Program-made: the position numbers and the translations under genes
The notes under the pieces: model-generated
What the model was told of the DNA's origin: nothing
Seen by the model: only the letters and a program-made list of their open reading frames with translations
The model's database searches: none
Source of the DNA: Phycisphaerales bacterium
GTDB lineage: Bacteria > Planctomycetota > Phycisphaerae > Phycisphaerales > UBA1924
DNA length: 64,000 nt
Direction of reading: 5' to 3'
Assembly (NCBI GenBank): GCA_020849105.1
Contig: JADLGW010000042.1
Span: 25,090 to 89,089 of the forward strand
Shown here: positions 18,382 to 26,819 of the stretch, in pieces
Layout: every line of letters begins with the position of its first letter
Position numbering within the stretch: position 1 is the stretch's first letter

Positions 18382-18611
18382 CAGAGCCCGGAGCGCACGC
18401 GACGGGTGTAACTACAGAGCCCCGAGCGCAAGCGACGGGTGTGCATGCGCACGGGCCAAGGACCCCGCGCTGGCGCTTGGGGCTCCGACCGAGCCCCGAG
18501 CGCAAGCGACGGGTGTACTACAGAGCCCCGAGCGCAAGCGACGGGTGTGCATGCGCACAGGCCAAGGACCCCGCGCTGGCGCTTGGGGCTCTGACAGAGC
18601 CCCGAGTGCCT
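18381..18611 (+). repeat. Tandem palindromic (REP-like) repeat cluster, period ~105 bp
   Basis: Two near-identical units start at about 18381 and 18488. Each has a half element (AGAGCCCSGAGCGC, then ACGGGTGTA) and a full hairpin element of about 75 bases opening AGAGCCCCGAGCGCAAGCGA and closing GGCGCTTGGGGCTC; the ends are complementary. A further partial copy ends the array. The same outer sequence occurs inside thyX (21571-21630) and before hpf (27455-27508), so this is a dispersed family. It lies between the converging dockerin gene and scoB, where it could act as a terminator. Confidence 0.85.
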
Positions 18612-18622
18612 GGGGGTCATGG

Positions 18623-19285
18623 TCAGACCGCGACGGCCTTCACCTGCGCCGCCACCTTGAACTCGGCCTCGGTCTTGGCGCGGACTTCATCCACGGTGAC
18701 GCCGGGCGCGACCTCGGTGAGCACGAACCGCCGCGAGCCCTCGTCAAACTCAAAGATCGCAAGGTCCGTAATCAGCATGTGGATGCACCGCTGCCCGGTG
18801 AGCGGGAGCGTGCACTTCCTCACGAACTTTGCCCCGCCGTCCTTGGAGTTGTGCTCCATCGTGACGACGACGCGCCGGACCCCCGCCACCAGGTCCATCG
18901 CACCGCCCATGCCCTTGACCATCTTGCCCGGGATCATCCAGTTGGCGATGTCGCCCTCCTGGCTGACCTGCATCGCCCCCAGGATGCACATGTCGATGTG
19001 ACCGCCGCGGATCATGGCGAAGGAGTCGGCGCTGGAGAAGTAACTGGCCCCGCGCCGGGCCGTGACCGTCTGCTTCCCGGCGTTGATCAGGTCCGGGTCC
19101 ACCTCCGCCTCCGTCGGGAAGGGGCCGATGCCCAGGAGGCCGTTCTCCGACTGGAGCCATACGTCCATCCCCCGCGGGATGTAGTTGGCCACCTGGGTCG
19201 GCATGCCGATGCCCAGGTTGACCACATACCCGTCGCGGAGTTCCCCGGCGGCCCGCTGCGTGATCTGCTCGCGTGTCAGTGCCAT
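18623..19285 (-). CDS. scoB: 3-oxoacid CoA-transferase subunit B (SCOT beta / ScoB-AtoA type)
   Basis: 220 residues, the usual length of the B subunit. It has the N-terminal NLGIGMPT segment and the SENGLLGIG motif with the catalytic Glu that forms the glutamyl-CoA intermediate, and continues with MQVSQEGDIANWMIPGKMVK, which is conserved in ScoB/AtoA. The enzyme moves CoA between a 3-oxoacid and succinate or acetate in the cytoplasm. The A subunit is normally encoded next to it but is not in this window: upstream is an unrelated PEP-CTERM-like gene that overlaps the scoB start by 10 bases. Confidence 0.92.
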   Translation of the reverse strand: MALTREQITQRAAGELRDGYVVNLGIGMPTQVANYIPRGMDVWLQSENGLLGIGPFPTEAEVDPDLINAGKQTVTARRGASYFSSADSFAMIRGGHIDMCILGAMQVSQEGDIANWMIPGKMVKGMGGAMDLVAGVRRVVVTMEHNSKDGGAKFVRKCTLPLTGQRCIHMLITDLAIFEFDEGSRRFVLTEVAPGVTVDEVRAKTEAEFKVAAQVKAVAV

Positions 19286-19952
19286 GAGGCAAGCGTACGC
19301 CGCCGACGCGCCGTGACGAAGGCCGCGAGCGGAAGCAATGCCAGCCCCCCTGGCGCTGGGACGTGAATCACGCCGAAGCCCTCGGACATCGCCATGACGT
19401 GCTCATAGTTCAGGCCGACGGTGCCCTGCAACTGAACGTCGAACCCGCGCAACTGCGGCATGCTCTGGATGGGCGCCAGTGTCTCGGTCGCCATGGACAC
19501 ATCTGAGCCGCCGACGGTGACGGTGCCCTGCCAGAGCAGAAACTCCTGCTGCGTGACCGGCGGGTTGAACCCGACGCCGATTCCAATGTCGAGCACGTCC
19601 TGAAAAACCTGGTGGCCGGCAGCGCCGAACGGCGGTAGTTGGAACCCCATACCCGGCGGGATGGTCAGGTTGGACCACGCCACGCTGCCGAAACTGGCTG
19701 CGCGGACGTTGAACTCGGAAGCCTGGAAACCAACGTACGGCCGAATCTGGCCGGTACCCGGCGGCGTCGTCCACGGGATGGGCGTGCCCGGCGCCGGCAA
19801 CCCGGTGACGTACACGGAAACCAGCACGGATGCGCCCGGCGCGGCCGTGATCTCGTTCGTGCCGTTCTCGAAACGGAACTCGGTCGCCGGCTGCGCCGAG
19901 GCGGCGCCGGGAGCGACGCCGTCGTGAGCAGCACGAATACAGCGGTCTTCAT
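19276..19952 (-). pseudogene. PEP-CTERM-like secreted protein, frameshifted in the signal peptide
   Basis: Reading from ATG 19952 (strong GGAGGTAACCC before it) gives MKTAVFVLLTTASL, the start of a signal peptide, but the frame then runs into Arg/Ser-rich nonsense. In another frame the mature protein continues normally: AQPATEFRFENGTNEIT through to the C-terminal VPAPGGLALLPLAAF, then VTARRRR. A one-base change around 19895-19915 joins the two. The mature part is homologous to the protein at 20211-20864 (both share IPWTTPPGTGQ and PPVT..EF(L/I)LW). It is either a recent pseudogene or a sequence error; the intact remainder favours a recent event. Confidence 0.65.
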
Positions 19953-20157
19953 GGGTTACCTCCGTTGGCTCCAGGCAACCGCGAGGCGCCTCGGCGCGGT
20001 GTCCGCACCGTGCGGCGGCGGCGCGCGGCGAGCACCACGCCGGCCCCGAGTGCCACGCAGGCGCCCGGCGCGAGTGCTGCGCGTGGGCACCCCTTTCGTT
20101 CCAAGGCGATCGATTACTGTGGCGTCAGCGCCCAGGTTCCATGACATCAACAAGAAA

Positions 20158-20181
20158 CCCCTGCCCGGGTCCGGGCAGGGG
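20158..20181 (-). terminator. Rho-independent-type hairpin downstream of the PEP-CTERM gene
   Basis: CCCCTGCCCGG and CCGGGCAGGGG form an 11-base perfect stem with a two-base spacer, starting about 30 bases past the stop of the gene at 20211-20864. On the minus strand it is followed by TTTCTTGTTG, a modest T tract. It would separate this gene from the frameshifted paralogue downstream. Confidence 0.6.
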
Positions 20182-20210
20182 TCTTGGATTTCTGCAGAAC
20201 CGACGGCCGA

Positions 20211-20864
20211 TTAGGCGCGACGGCGACGGCCGGCGACCAGGCCGCCGAGCCCGAGCAGCGCGAGGCTGGCCGGAGCCGGGACGTGGATGACGCCCGTGCC
20301 GTTGGCGGTCTGGACGAAGTGGCTGACGTTCAGGCTCGGGATGATGCCGCCGAGGGCGACTTCAAAGCCGGTCTGCGGGGGATTGCCCGTGGCCTTGATC
20401 AGGGTGCTGAGGTTCACGTCCGCGGCGCCGACCGTGATGGTCCCGGACCACAGGATGAACTCATTGCCCGTCACCGGCGGGTTGAAGCCCACGCCGATGT
20501 TGATGCCGGTCACGTTCGAGCCGGCCGGGGTGCCCGGGTTGCCGAACGGGGGAACCTGGTAGCCCATGCCACCGGGGATCGTCGGGCCGGACCACGAGCC
20601 GCCGGAGGCCTGCATGTCCATGAGGACGCTCAGGAAGCCGTTGTACTGGCCGGCTTGGCCGGTGCCCGGGGGCGTCGTCCAGGGGATGCTGGTGCCGACG
20701 TTCGGCATGCCAACGGCGTAGATCGACACGGGGACGGCAGCGCCGGCGGCAACGGTGATCTCGTTGGTGCCGTTGCTGAACCGGATCTGCGTGGCGGGCT
20801 GGGCGATAGCCATGCCCGCGGTGCCGGCCAGGGCCGTCAGAGCGAGAATCGCACGAGTCTTCAT
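20211..20864 (-). CDS. PEP-CTERM-like secreted protein
   Basis: 217 residues. The start at ATG 20864 has GAGGAG upstream. The protein has a signal peptide (MKTRAILALTALAGTAGMAI, cleavage near AQP), a beta-rich body, and a C-terminal sorting-type tail: VPAPASLALLGLGGLVA followed by GRRRRA. This PAP/PEP motif, hydrophobic helix and Arg cluster is the exosortase-type signal common in planctomycetes. It is a paralogue of the frameshifted gene at 19276-19952. The 277 bases upstream (20865-21141) contain no gene and have lower GC, so they probably include its promoter. Confidence 0.75.
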   Translation of the reverse strand: MKTRAILALTALAGTAGMAIAQPATQIRFSNGTNEITVAAGAAVPVSIYAVGMPNVGTSIPWTTPPGTGQAGQYNGFLSVLMDMQASGGSWSGPTIPGGMGYQVPPFGNPGTPAGSNVTGINIGVGFNPPVTGNEFILWSGTITVGAADVNLSTLIKATGNPPQTGFEVALGGIIPSLNVSHFVQTANGTGVIHVPAPASLALLGLGGLVAGRRRRA

Positions 20865-21141
20865 TATCCAATCTCCTCACAAAATTCGAAGGGAACTGTT
20901 CCCGAGACACACACGACGAAGGAACGGAACGAACGACTCGTTCCCGACCCGGGTCCAAAGGTATCACACTCCCAGCGGGTCCGCAAGCAGAATCTCGCAG
21001 ATTTGTTCGCGCAGGTCCGATTTTTTTGCTTGCCGGGGCCCGTTCCAGCCTGCTGGACCCTTCCGGCTGTCAATCTGGGTAAGCGGAAATGGCTCCCGCG
21101 GTGTCCCGCGGCCGCTTTCTGGGCATGAATCGCGCGAGCGT

Positions 21142-22119
21142 TCAGGATTGGAGACCCAGGCGCAGAATTTTCGCTTCCCATTCCGATTGCTCCCGCGTGT
21201 TGTCGCTGACGGGCCTGCCCCCGCCCGCTCGCAGGGCCGCGATCTCCGGCCCTGTGAGGCGCACCGCGTCGAGTTCGTAGTCGCGGAAGGCCTCCATCGC
21301 GACGGGCACGATGGGCTCCAGCAGCGCGTGCATCGCGTCCGCGTACACGCGGATCTCCGCCTGCGCGTGCGGGTCCATCCGCAGCGACAGGAACCGCAGT
21401 GTGTTGTGCAGGTCGCACTTCCAGTACCACTGTGTGTACAGGCTTACCGGCAGGCCGATCCGCGCCAGTTCCCTGGAAACCCCTTGATTCAGCAGCGTTT
21501 CGTACTTCGCGTACAGGGCCTCGGCCTCCGCGAGGTAGTCCAGGAACGCCTGCGCGGTGAGCGCCTCATCAGAGCCCGGAGCGCCAGCGACGGGAGTCGG
21601 CGATATCCCCTCGCTCGCGCTCGGGGCTCTGACAAACGTCTCCTCCCCGCCCTGCCGGTTCGCCTTCGACTGCTTGCGCACCGCGTCCGGCGTCGGCCGG
21701 TAGAACCGGTCCGGGACGATCGAGTACCGCCCCGAGTACTCATTGACGTTGGCCGTGCGGTGGCGGATCCACTGGCGGGCCACGAAGATCGGCATCGACA
21801 CGTGGAACTTGAACTCCAGCATCTCAAACGGCGTCGTGTGCCGGTGCCGCATCAGGTAGCGGATCAGCCCGCGGTCCTCGCTGACCTTCTTTGTGCCCTG
21901 CCCGTAACTGACCCTGGCCGCCTGGACGATGGCCGCGTCCGCGGTCTGGCCCTGGGGCACCAGCCGCGGCATCGCGTCGATCAGGGCCACGAAGCCGTGC
22001 TCGTGGATCCGGATCTCGTGCCGCGAGGCACCGCCCAGCACGTCCACGAGCGGCCCCTCGGCGCGGATTCGGGAAATGGTCGGGATCGTCCGGATCGAAT
22101 CGGCGTCCATGGCACACAT
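21142..22119 (-). CDS. thyX: Flavin-dependent thymidylate synthase ThyX, with an in-frame repeat insert
   Basis: The ThyX signature RHRxxxxxxxS is present as RHRTANVNEYSGRY, together with the preceding EFKFHVSMPIFVARQWIRHR and the C-terminal RxMDPHAQAEIRVYADAM. The enzyme methylates dUMP to dTMP using methylenetetrahydrofolate, NADPH and FAD. At about 325 residues it is longer than the usual 220-260: an N-terminal extension is present, and residues RAPSASEGISPTPVAGAPGS are encoded by a 60-base palindromic repeat. The insert falls between the substrate-binding core and the following helix (AFLDYLAEAEALY), so activity may be kept. The start is uncertain (22119 or 22110; neither has a good ribosome site). 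Confidence 0.92.
   Translation of the reverse strand: MCAMDADSIRTIPTISRIRAEGPLVDVLGGASRHEIRIHEHGFVALIDAMPRLVPQGQTADAAIVQAARVSYGQGTKKVSEDRGLIRYLMRHRHTTPFEMLEFKFHVSMPIFVARQWIRHRTANVNEYSGRYSIVPDRFYRPTPDAVRKQSKANRQGGEETFVRAPSASEGISPTPVAGAPGSDEALTAQAFLDYLAEAEALYAKYETLLNQGVSRELARIGLPVSLYTQWYWKCDLHNTLRFLSLRMDPHAQAEIRVYADAMHALLEPIVPVAMEAFRDYELDAVRLTGPEIAALRAGGGRPVSDNTREQSEWEAKILRLGLQS
21571..21630 (-). repeat. REP-like palindrome in frame inside thyX
   Basis: AGAGCCCGGAGCGC on the left and GCGCTCGGGGCTCT on the right are complementary; the arms extend inward to 21 of 24 paired positions. The element is 60 bases, exactly 20 codons. It belongs to the same family as the cluster at 18381-18611, whose minority frame also reads RAPSAS. 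It is translated as part of ThyX without a stop. Confidence 0.85.
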
Positions 22120-22198
22120 GGTCCACAAGATAGTCTGGATGCCGGGCCTCGCGGCGAGCCCGACAGACAATCCCGGCTGGTTGCCCTCCGAAGCCGTG

Positions 22199-23893
22199 CT
22201 ACGGGTCCGTCAGAAGCGATCGCCCCGTCATGTCCTGCGGCTTGGGCAGGCCGAGCATGTGCAGCGCCGTTGGCATGACATCGGCCAGGCAGCCCCTGGC
22301 CGCGCGGCGCTGCGGGTCGGACCACCCGGCCACGTCGTTGTCGCCGCGGAGTTTCGTGCCGGCGAAGACATTGCCCACGACGATGAGGGGCACGTCGTAG
22401 ACGGTGTGGGCGGTGTGGGGCGACTTGGCCTGCGGGTTCCACATCTGCTCGGCGTTGCCGTGGTCGGCGGTGACGATCAGCGAGCCGGCGCGGGCGAGCG
22501 TCGCGTCCACGATGGCGCCGACGCAGGTGTCCACGGTTCCGCAGGCCATGATGGTCGCGGGCAGGTTGCCGGTGTGCCCGACCATGTCGCCGTTGGCGAA
22601 GTTGACGATCAGCACGTCCTCGCAGTCCTCCGCGGCGAGGCGGCGGAGCACGGCGTCGCGCACCTCGAACGCGGCCATCTCCGGCTTCAGGTCGTAGGTC
22701 GAGACCCTCGGGCTCTGCGGGTTCTCGCGGTGCTCGCCGGGGAACGGCTCATCGCGGTAGTCGTTGAAGAAGTAGGTGACGTGCGGATACTTCTCGGTCT
22801 CTGCGCAGCGGAACTGGGTGAGACCGAGTCTGGCCAGGTGCTCGCCCGCGATGTTCACCATCTTCGCGGGCTTCTGGAACGCGACGTGAACGTGCGGCGT
22901 CAGCGCCTCGCTGTACGCCGTCATCGTGACGAACTCCAGGTCCAGGCGCGGGCCGCGGCCAAAGCCCGCGGCACCGGTCTCGGGCGAGGGCTTGACGGCG
23001 GCCCACTCGGCGTCGGGCAGGACGAAGGCGGAGACGATCTCGCGGGGGCGGTCGCCGCGGTAGTTGTAGAAGATGACGGTATCGCCGTCGGCGATACGGC
23101 TGATGGACGCCTCCTGTTCATCCAGGCCGATGCGGGCGGGCGTGGCGTACTCGTCTCCCTTGAGGTTTTCCGCTGTCGGGTGGTCGTAGTAGGCCTTCAG
23201 GGCCTGAGCGGCGGACGCGGCGTAGCGGGGTGGCTCGATCCCCGGGATGGCGCGTCCGGTCAGGCAGGCGTAGGCGCGGGCGACGCGTTCCCAGCGGAAG
23301 TCGCGGTCCATGGCCCAGTAGCGCCCCATCACGCTCGCGATGCGGCCGATGCCGAACTCCCTGAGGCGGGCCTCGACCTGCTCGATGAACCCCAGGCCCG
23401 TGAACGGACCGGTGTCGCGCCCGTCGGTGAACAGGTGCAGGTAGACGCTGGGCTGGTTGAGCGCCTTGCAGAGGCGGACGAGCGCCTCCATGTGGGCCAG
23501 GAGCCCGTGCACCCCCGCGTCGGACGCGATACCCATCAGGTGAACGTCCTTGCCCGCGTCGCGGGAGCGCGTGACGGCGCGGACGAGCGTTTCATTGTGC
23601 TCGAGCCCGGCCCGGCAGGCCTTGGTTATGGCGACGGATTCCTGGTCCACGACGCGGCCGGCGCCGATGTTCTGGTGCCCGACCTCCGAGTTGCCCATCG
23701 TGCCGTCGGGCAGGCCTACATCCTCACCGCTGGTCTTGATGAGCGTCCACGGGAAGTCGCGGGCGAGGCGCTCGCTCGTGGGTGTCCGGGCGAGTTTGAT
23801 CGCGTTGAACTTGTCGTGCTCGGGGTTCGGGTTCGCGCCCCAGCCGTCGCGGACGATGAGGACCATCGGGCTGTTCCGCGGGCGCGTCGGCAT
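22199..23893 (-). CDS. gpmI: 2,3-bisphosphoglycerate-independent phosphoglycerate mutase
   Basis: The protein shows the iPGM/alkaline-phosphatase-fold metal motifs: DGWG near the start, MGNSEVGHQNIGAGR with the catalytic Ser, and the C-terminal TADHGNAEQM. It interconverts 3- and 2-phosphoglycerate in glycolysis and gluconeogenesis with Mn2+. Length (564 residues from 23893, or 554 from the Met before VLIVRDGWG) is slightly above the usual 510-550. It is followed by thyX about 80 bases downstream on the same strand. Confidence 0.95.
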   Translation of the reverse strand: MPTRPRNSPMVLIVRDGWGANPNPEHDKFNAIKLARTPTSERLARDFPWTLIKTSGEDVGLPDGTMGNSEVGHQNIGAGRVVDQESVAITKACRAGLEHNETLVRAVTRSRDAGKDVHLMGIASDAGVHGLLAHMEALVRLCKALNQPSVYLHLFTDGRDTGPFTGLGFIEQVEARLREFGIGRIASVMGRYWAMDRDFRWERVARAYACLTGRAIPGIEPPRYAASAAQALKAYYDHPTAENLKGDEYATPARIGLDEQEASISRIADGDTVIFYNYRGDRPREIVSAFVLPDAEWAAVKPSPETGAAGFGRGPRLDLEFVTMTAYSEALTPHVHVAFQKPAKMVNIAGEHLARLGLTQFRCAETEKYPHVTYFFNDYRDEPFPGEHRENPQSPRVSTYDLKPEMAAFEVRDAVLRRLAAEDCEDVLIVNFANGDMVGHTGNLPATIMACGTVDTCVGAIVDATLARAGSLIVTADHGNAEQMWNPQAKSPHTAHTVYDVPLIVVGNVFAGTKLRGDNDVAGWSDPQRRAARGCLADVMPTALHMLGLPKPQDMTGRSLLTDP

Positions 23894-23946
23894 CGAACCC
23901 AGTGTAGCGCCCGCGCACCCCTACGATCCGCCCGAGTCACCCAAAG

Positions 23947-24138
23947 AAGTTGAACGCGAAGGTCGCGAAGGACGCGAAGTGGAGAGGGACGGATACGGCG
24001 GCGACGCACGACGGAGCAATCAACCGGGTTGTTCTCCGCGCGCTCCGTGGCCCCCCGTGTTGAGGTCTTTTTCTTCCTCTTCTCCTTCTCTTTCTTCTTC
24101 TTGTTCTTCGCGTGCTTCGCGACCTTCGCGTTTCAATT
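23947..24138. repeat. Inverted-repeat element with GAAGGTCGCGAAG arms and a pyrimidine tract
   Basis: A 33-base left arm (23947-23979) containing ACGCGAAGGTCGCGAAG is matched by a 33-base inverted right arm (24106-24138); they differ at about five positions. Between them, 24066-24107 is an almost pure pyrimidine run on the plus strand. The element fills the gap between gpmI and the divergent DMT transporter gene. It contains no open frame of interest; it looks like a miniature mobile or folding element. Confidence 0.75.
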
Positions 24139-24154
24139 CATGAGAGCGTGAGCG

Positions 24155-25186
24155 ATGCGTGAGCGCGGCGTGTGGGGGCGGTTCGGCGGGGCGGTGACGA
24201 TCGTCGCCACACTCGTCGGGTGGTCGAGCGTCCCGCTCTTCCTGAAGCACTTCTCGCACCTGATCGACCCGTGGACCAGCAACGGCTGGCGCTACGGCTT
24301 CTCGGCGCTGCTCTGGCTGCCGGTGCTGGTGTGGGGTGTGACGCGCCGGACCCTCCCGCCGGGGCTCTGGGCGGCGGCCGTCATCCCCGCGGCGCTCAAC
24401 GCCGGCTCCCAGACGGTCTTCTGCTACGCCCATTACGCGATCGATCCCGGGCTGCTGACCTTCGGGCTGCGTTCCAACATCGTGTTCACGACGCTCGGGG
24501 CGGCGCTGTTCTTTGCGGCCGAGCGGCGTGTCATCCGAAGGCCCGGGTTCCTGGTCGGACTGCTGATGGTGATCGGCGGCACCGCCGGGACGATGCTGCT
24601 GGGGACGGGCGTGCTGGAGGGAGCGACGCTCGCCGGGGTGCTGATGGCGATCGCGTCGGGGGCCGGGTTCGCGGCGTACTCGCTGGCCGTGCGGCACTTC
24701 ATGCACGGCGTGAACGCCTTCCAGGCGTTCGCGGCGATCAGCCTGTACACGGCGGTTGGAACGACCGTGCTGATGGTGGCGTTCGGGGATCGGCACGGCG
24801 CCGCGGCGTGGCCGCTGGTGCACGAGGCGGCGGCGGTCGGGGGGTGGCCGATCCCCGGCGGGCAGATGACGATGCTGCTGCTCTCGGCGGTCATCGGGAT
24901 CGCGCTGGGGCATGTGTTCTACTACTACTCGATCCAGCGGCTGGGTGTAGCGGTCTCCGCGGGCGTCATCCAGTTGCAGCCCTTCCTGGTCGCGGTCGCA
25001 TCGCTGTCGCTGTTCGGTGAGCGGTTATCGCTCCAGCAGTGGGTATCCGGGTGTGTTGCCGTCGTCGGCGCCGGGGTGATCCTGTGGGCCCAGCGTGCCG
25101 CCGCTGGCCGGCCTTCGAGCGGAGCAGCGGGACTGAAACGCCGGCAGGAGTCGGGCGCCACCGCCGCCGGGCCGCGGGGCGAGTGA
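24155..25186 (+). CDS. EamA/DMT-superfamily transporter
   Basis: 343 residues with about ten hydrophobic helices in two EamA-like halves (about 15-145 and 160-310). Typical features are the first-half start VATLVGWSSVPLFLK, the pairing of GTAGTMLLGTGVL with the second half, and the last helices with ...SIQRLGVAVSAGVIQLQPF. It is a probable inner-membrane drug/metabolite exporter or permease; the substrate cannot be inferred. ATG 24155 follows directly on the inverted-repeat element, so its promoter may lie inside that element. Confidence 0.85.
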   Translation: MRERGVWGRFGGAVTIVATLVGWSSVPLFLKHFSHLIDPWTSNGWRYGFSALLWLPVLVWGVTRRTLPPGLWAAAVIPAALNAGSQTVFCYAHYAIDPGLLTFGLRSNIVFTTLGAALFFAAERRVIRRPGFLVGLLMVIGGTAGTMLLGTGVLEGATLAGVLMAIASGAGFAAYSLAVRHFMHGVNAFQAFAAISLYTAVGTTVLMVAFGDRHGAAAWPLVHEAAAVGGWPIPGGQMTMLLLSAVIGIALGHVFYYYSIQRLGVAVSAGVIQLQPFLVAVASLSLFGERLSLQQWVSGCVAVVGAGVILWAQRAAAGRPSSGAAGLKRRQESGATAAGPRGE

Positions 25187-25212
25187 TCGCGGTGGCACCC
25201 TACACTCGCCCC

Positions 25213-26332
25213 ATGCACTTCGACGCCCACCAGCCGATCATCGACGACCTCGAGGCGCGGATCTTGACGATCCGCGACTCGCTTTAACTACGACGCCAAA
25301 CTCGCGGGCCTGAAGGACATCGAAGCGCGGATGGGGGCCGAGGGATTCTGGGACTCGCCCGAAGCCGCGAAGAAAGTCGTGGCGCAGCTCAAGGTGCTCA
25401 AGGCGCAGGTCGGGCCGCTCCAGGGCGTCATCAGCACCTTCGACGATGCCAGGGCCGCCTACGAGATGTCGAAGGAGGCGGGCGACAAGGACCTGCTGGC
25501 CGAGGCCGACGGGCAGTTGTTCGCGCTCCGGGCCCGAATGGACAAGGTCGAGCGGCAGTCGCTGCTCTCCGGCCGGCACGACCATCGAAACTGCTTCCTC
25601 ACCATCTCCGCGGGTGTGGGCGGCACCGAGGCGAACGACTGGGCGGAGATGCTCTTCCGCATGTACCTCTTCTACTGCGAGAAGATGGGTTTTCAACTGG
25701 AGGAGGTGGACAAGGGCTTCGGCGCCGAGGTGGGCATCGACTCCGTTACGCTGCTCGTCAAGGGGCCGTACGCCTTCGGGTACCTGAGCACCGAGCGCGG
25801 CACGCACCGTCTGGCCCGCGTCAGCCCGTTCAACGCGCAGGGCAAGCGGCAGACCTCCTTCGCCACCGTGGACGTGATCCCGGAGTTCGAGGAGGCGACG
25901 GTCGACATCCCCGACAAGGACGTGGAGATCACGCCGTTCGTGCGCGCCAGCGGCCCCGGTGGGCAGAACGTGAACAAGGTGGCGTCGGCGATCCGCGTCG
26001 TGCACAAGCCGACCGGCATCATGGTGGTCGCCAGTACCTACCGCGACCAGCCGCAGAACAAGGCCCAGGCCCTCGCCGTCCTCCAGGCCAAACTCGAACA
26101 ACTGGCCGAGGAGAAGCGTGAGAAGGAGATCGCCGCGGCCGCCGGGGGCCAACTGGACCGCGGCTGGGGCACGCAGATCCGGTCGTACGTCTTCTACGAC
26201 AACCGCGTGAAGGACCACCGGACGGGCGTCGAGTCGCGGAACTACGAGGCCGTGCTGCGGGGCGAGATCGAGGAGTTCGTGGACGCCGAACTCAAGCGGC
26301 GTCGGGCGGAGAAGGAGGCGGCAAGGGCGTAG
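25213..26332 (+). CDS. prfB: Peptide chain release factor 2, needing a +1 frameshift
   Basis: Translation from ATG 25213 gives MHFDAHQPIIDDLEARIL and ends at TAA 25285-25287 after codon 24. Skipping one base after CTT (25282-25284) continues as NYDAKLAGLKDIEARMGAEG, the normal RF2 N terminus, to a total of about 372 residues. The rest is intact: the anticodon-like tripeptide SPF (RVSPFNAQGKRQTSFA) that reads UGA/UAA, and the catalytic GGQ (ASGPGGQNVNKVAS). RF2 releases the chain at UGA and UAA. The organisation matches programmed frameshifting in other bacteria, but the in-frame stop is UAA instead of UGA. Confidence 0.93.
25279..25288 (+). promoter_or_regulatory. prfB frameshift site TCG-CTT-TAA-C
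   Basis: The slippery codon CTT is followed by a stop and C, as in the well-known CUU-UGA-C site. Two things differ: the stop is TAA, and no AGGGGG-like ribosome-binding sequence lies three bases upstream (the bases are CGCGACTCG). Frameshifting is required to explain the reading frame, but the usual stimulators are missing. Confidence 0.75.
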
Positions 26333-26422
26333 AACGGTCCGGTGATGTGAGTCCTGAGTCTGGCCACACGCGATGATGATGGTCGGTGGTGCCGGTGTTC
26401 TGCGGTCACACCGAGTCGTCAT

Positions 26423-26697
26423 TCTTCAGCCCGAAGGGCTGGTATTGAGTAGCCGGGCGTCGGAGGTTGCGCCAGCGACCGACACGCCCGGTACGCGATA
26501 TCCGCACTCACAAACGCGTTTGGGTGCGCGGGCAGCCCGAAGGGCTCGCTCGTGGCTCGCCCGCGCGCGACGGACGCCAAGATCGACCCCTTCGGGGTGT
26601 CGCCGATGATCGAGGACGACCTTTCCGGGCGTGTCGGACCGCCTTCGGCGTGCCTCCGACGCCCGACTACTCACGTTCGAGCCCTTCGGGCTGAAGA
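26423..26697. repeat. 275-bp nested inverted-repeat element
   Basis: The ends are 44-base imperfect inverted repeats, opening TCTTCAGCCCGAAGGGCT and continuing to GGGCGTCGGAGG on each side. A second nested pair, CCGACACGCCCGG and CCGGGCGTGTCGG (about 26480 and 26626), and inner hairpins such as CAGCCCGAAGGGCT and ACCCCTTCGGGGT, allow the whole element to fold into one long branched structure. It occupies the gap between prfB and the PspC gene. No protein frame within it looks real. It may be a MITE-like element or a structured RNA; the rest of the 26333-26819 gap shows nothing else. Confidence 0.8.
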
Positions 26698-26819
26698 GCA
26701 CTGCATGACCGGAGCCCTTGTGACCACGGAGCGGCAAAGGGGGCTCGTATCACCCAACATCCACACCGGTGGTTTCCGAATGAACTCCTGGCGGCCCGTG
26801 CCGCCGTCGGAGACCCGCG

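Noticed and set aside
18381..18611. CRISPR array
   Set aside because: The repeats are palindromic units in a 105-base tandem of half and full elements, with no unique spacers of constant length and no cas genes.
20184..21128. 314-codon plus-strand frame over the PEP-CTERM gene
   Set aside because: The minus strand has a signal peptide, ribosome site and sorting tail; the plus frame has none.
26426..26737. Small proteins in the prfB-PspC gap, both strands
   Set aside because: They are readings of the inverted-repeat element; content is symmetric on both strands.
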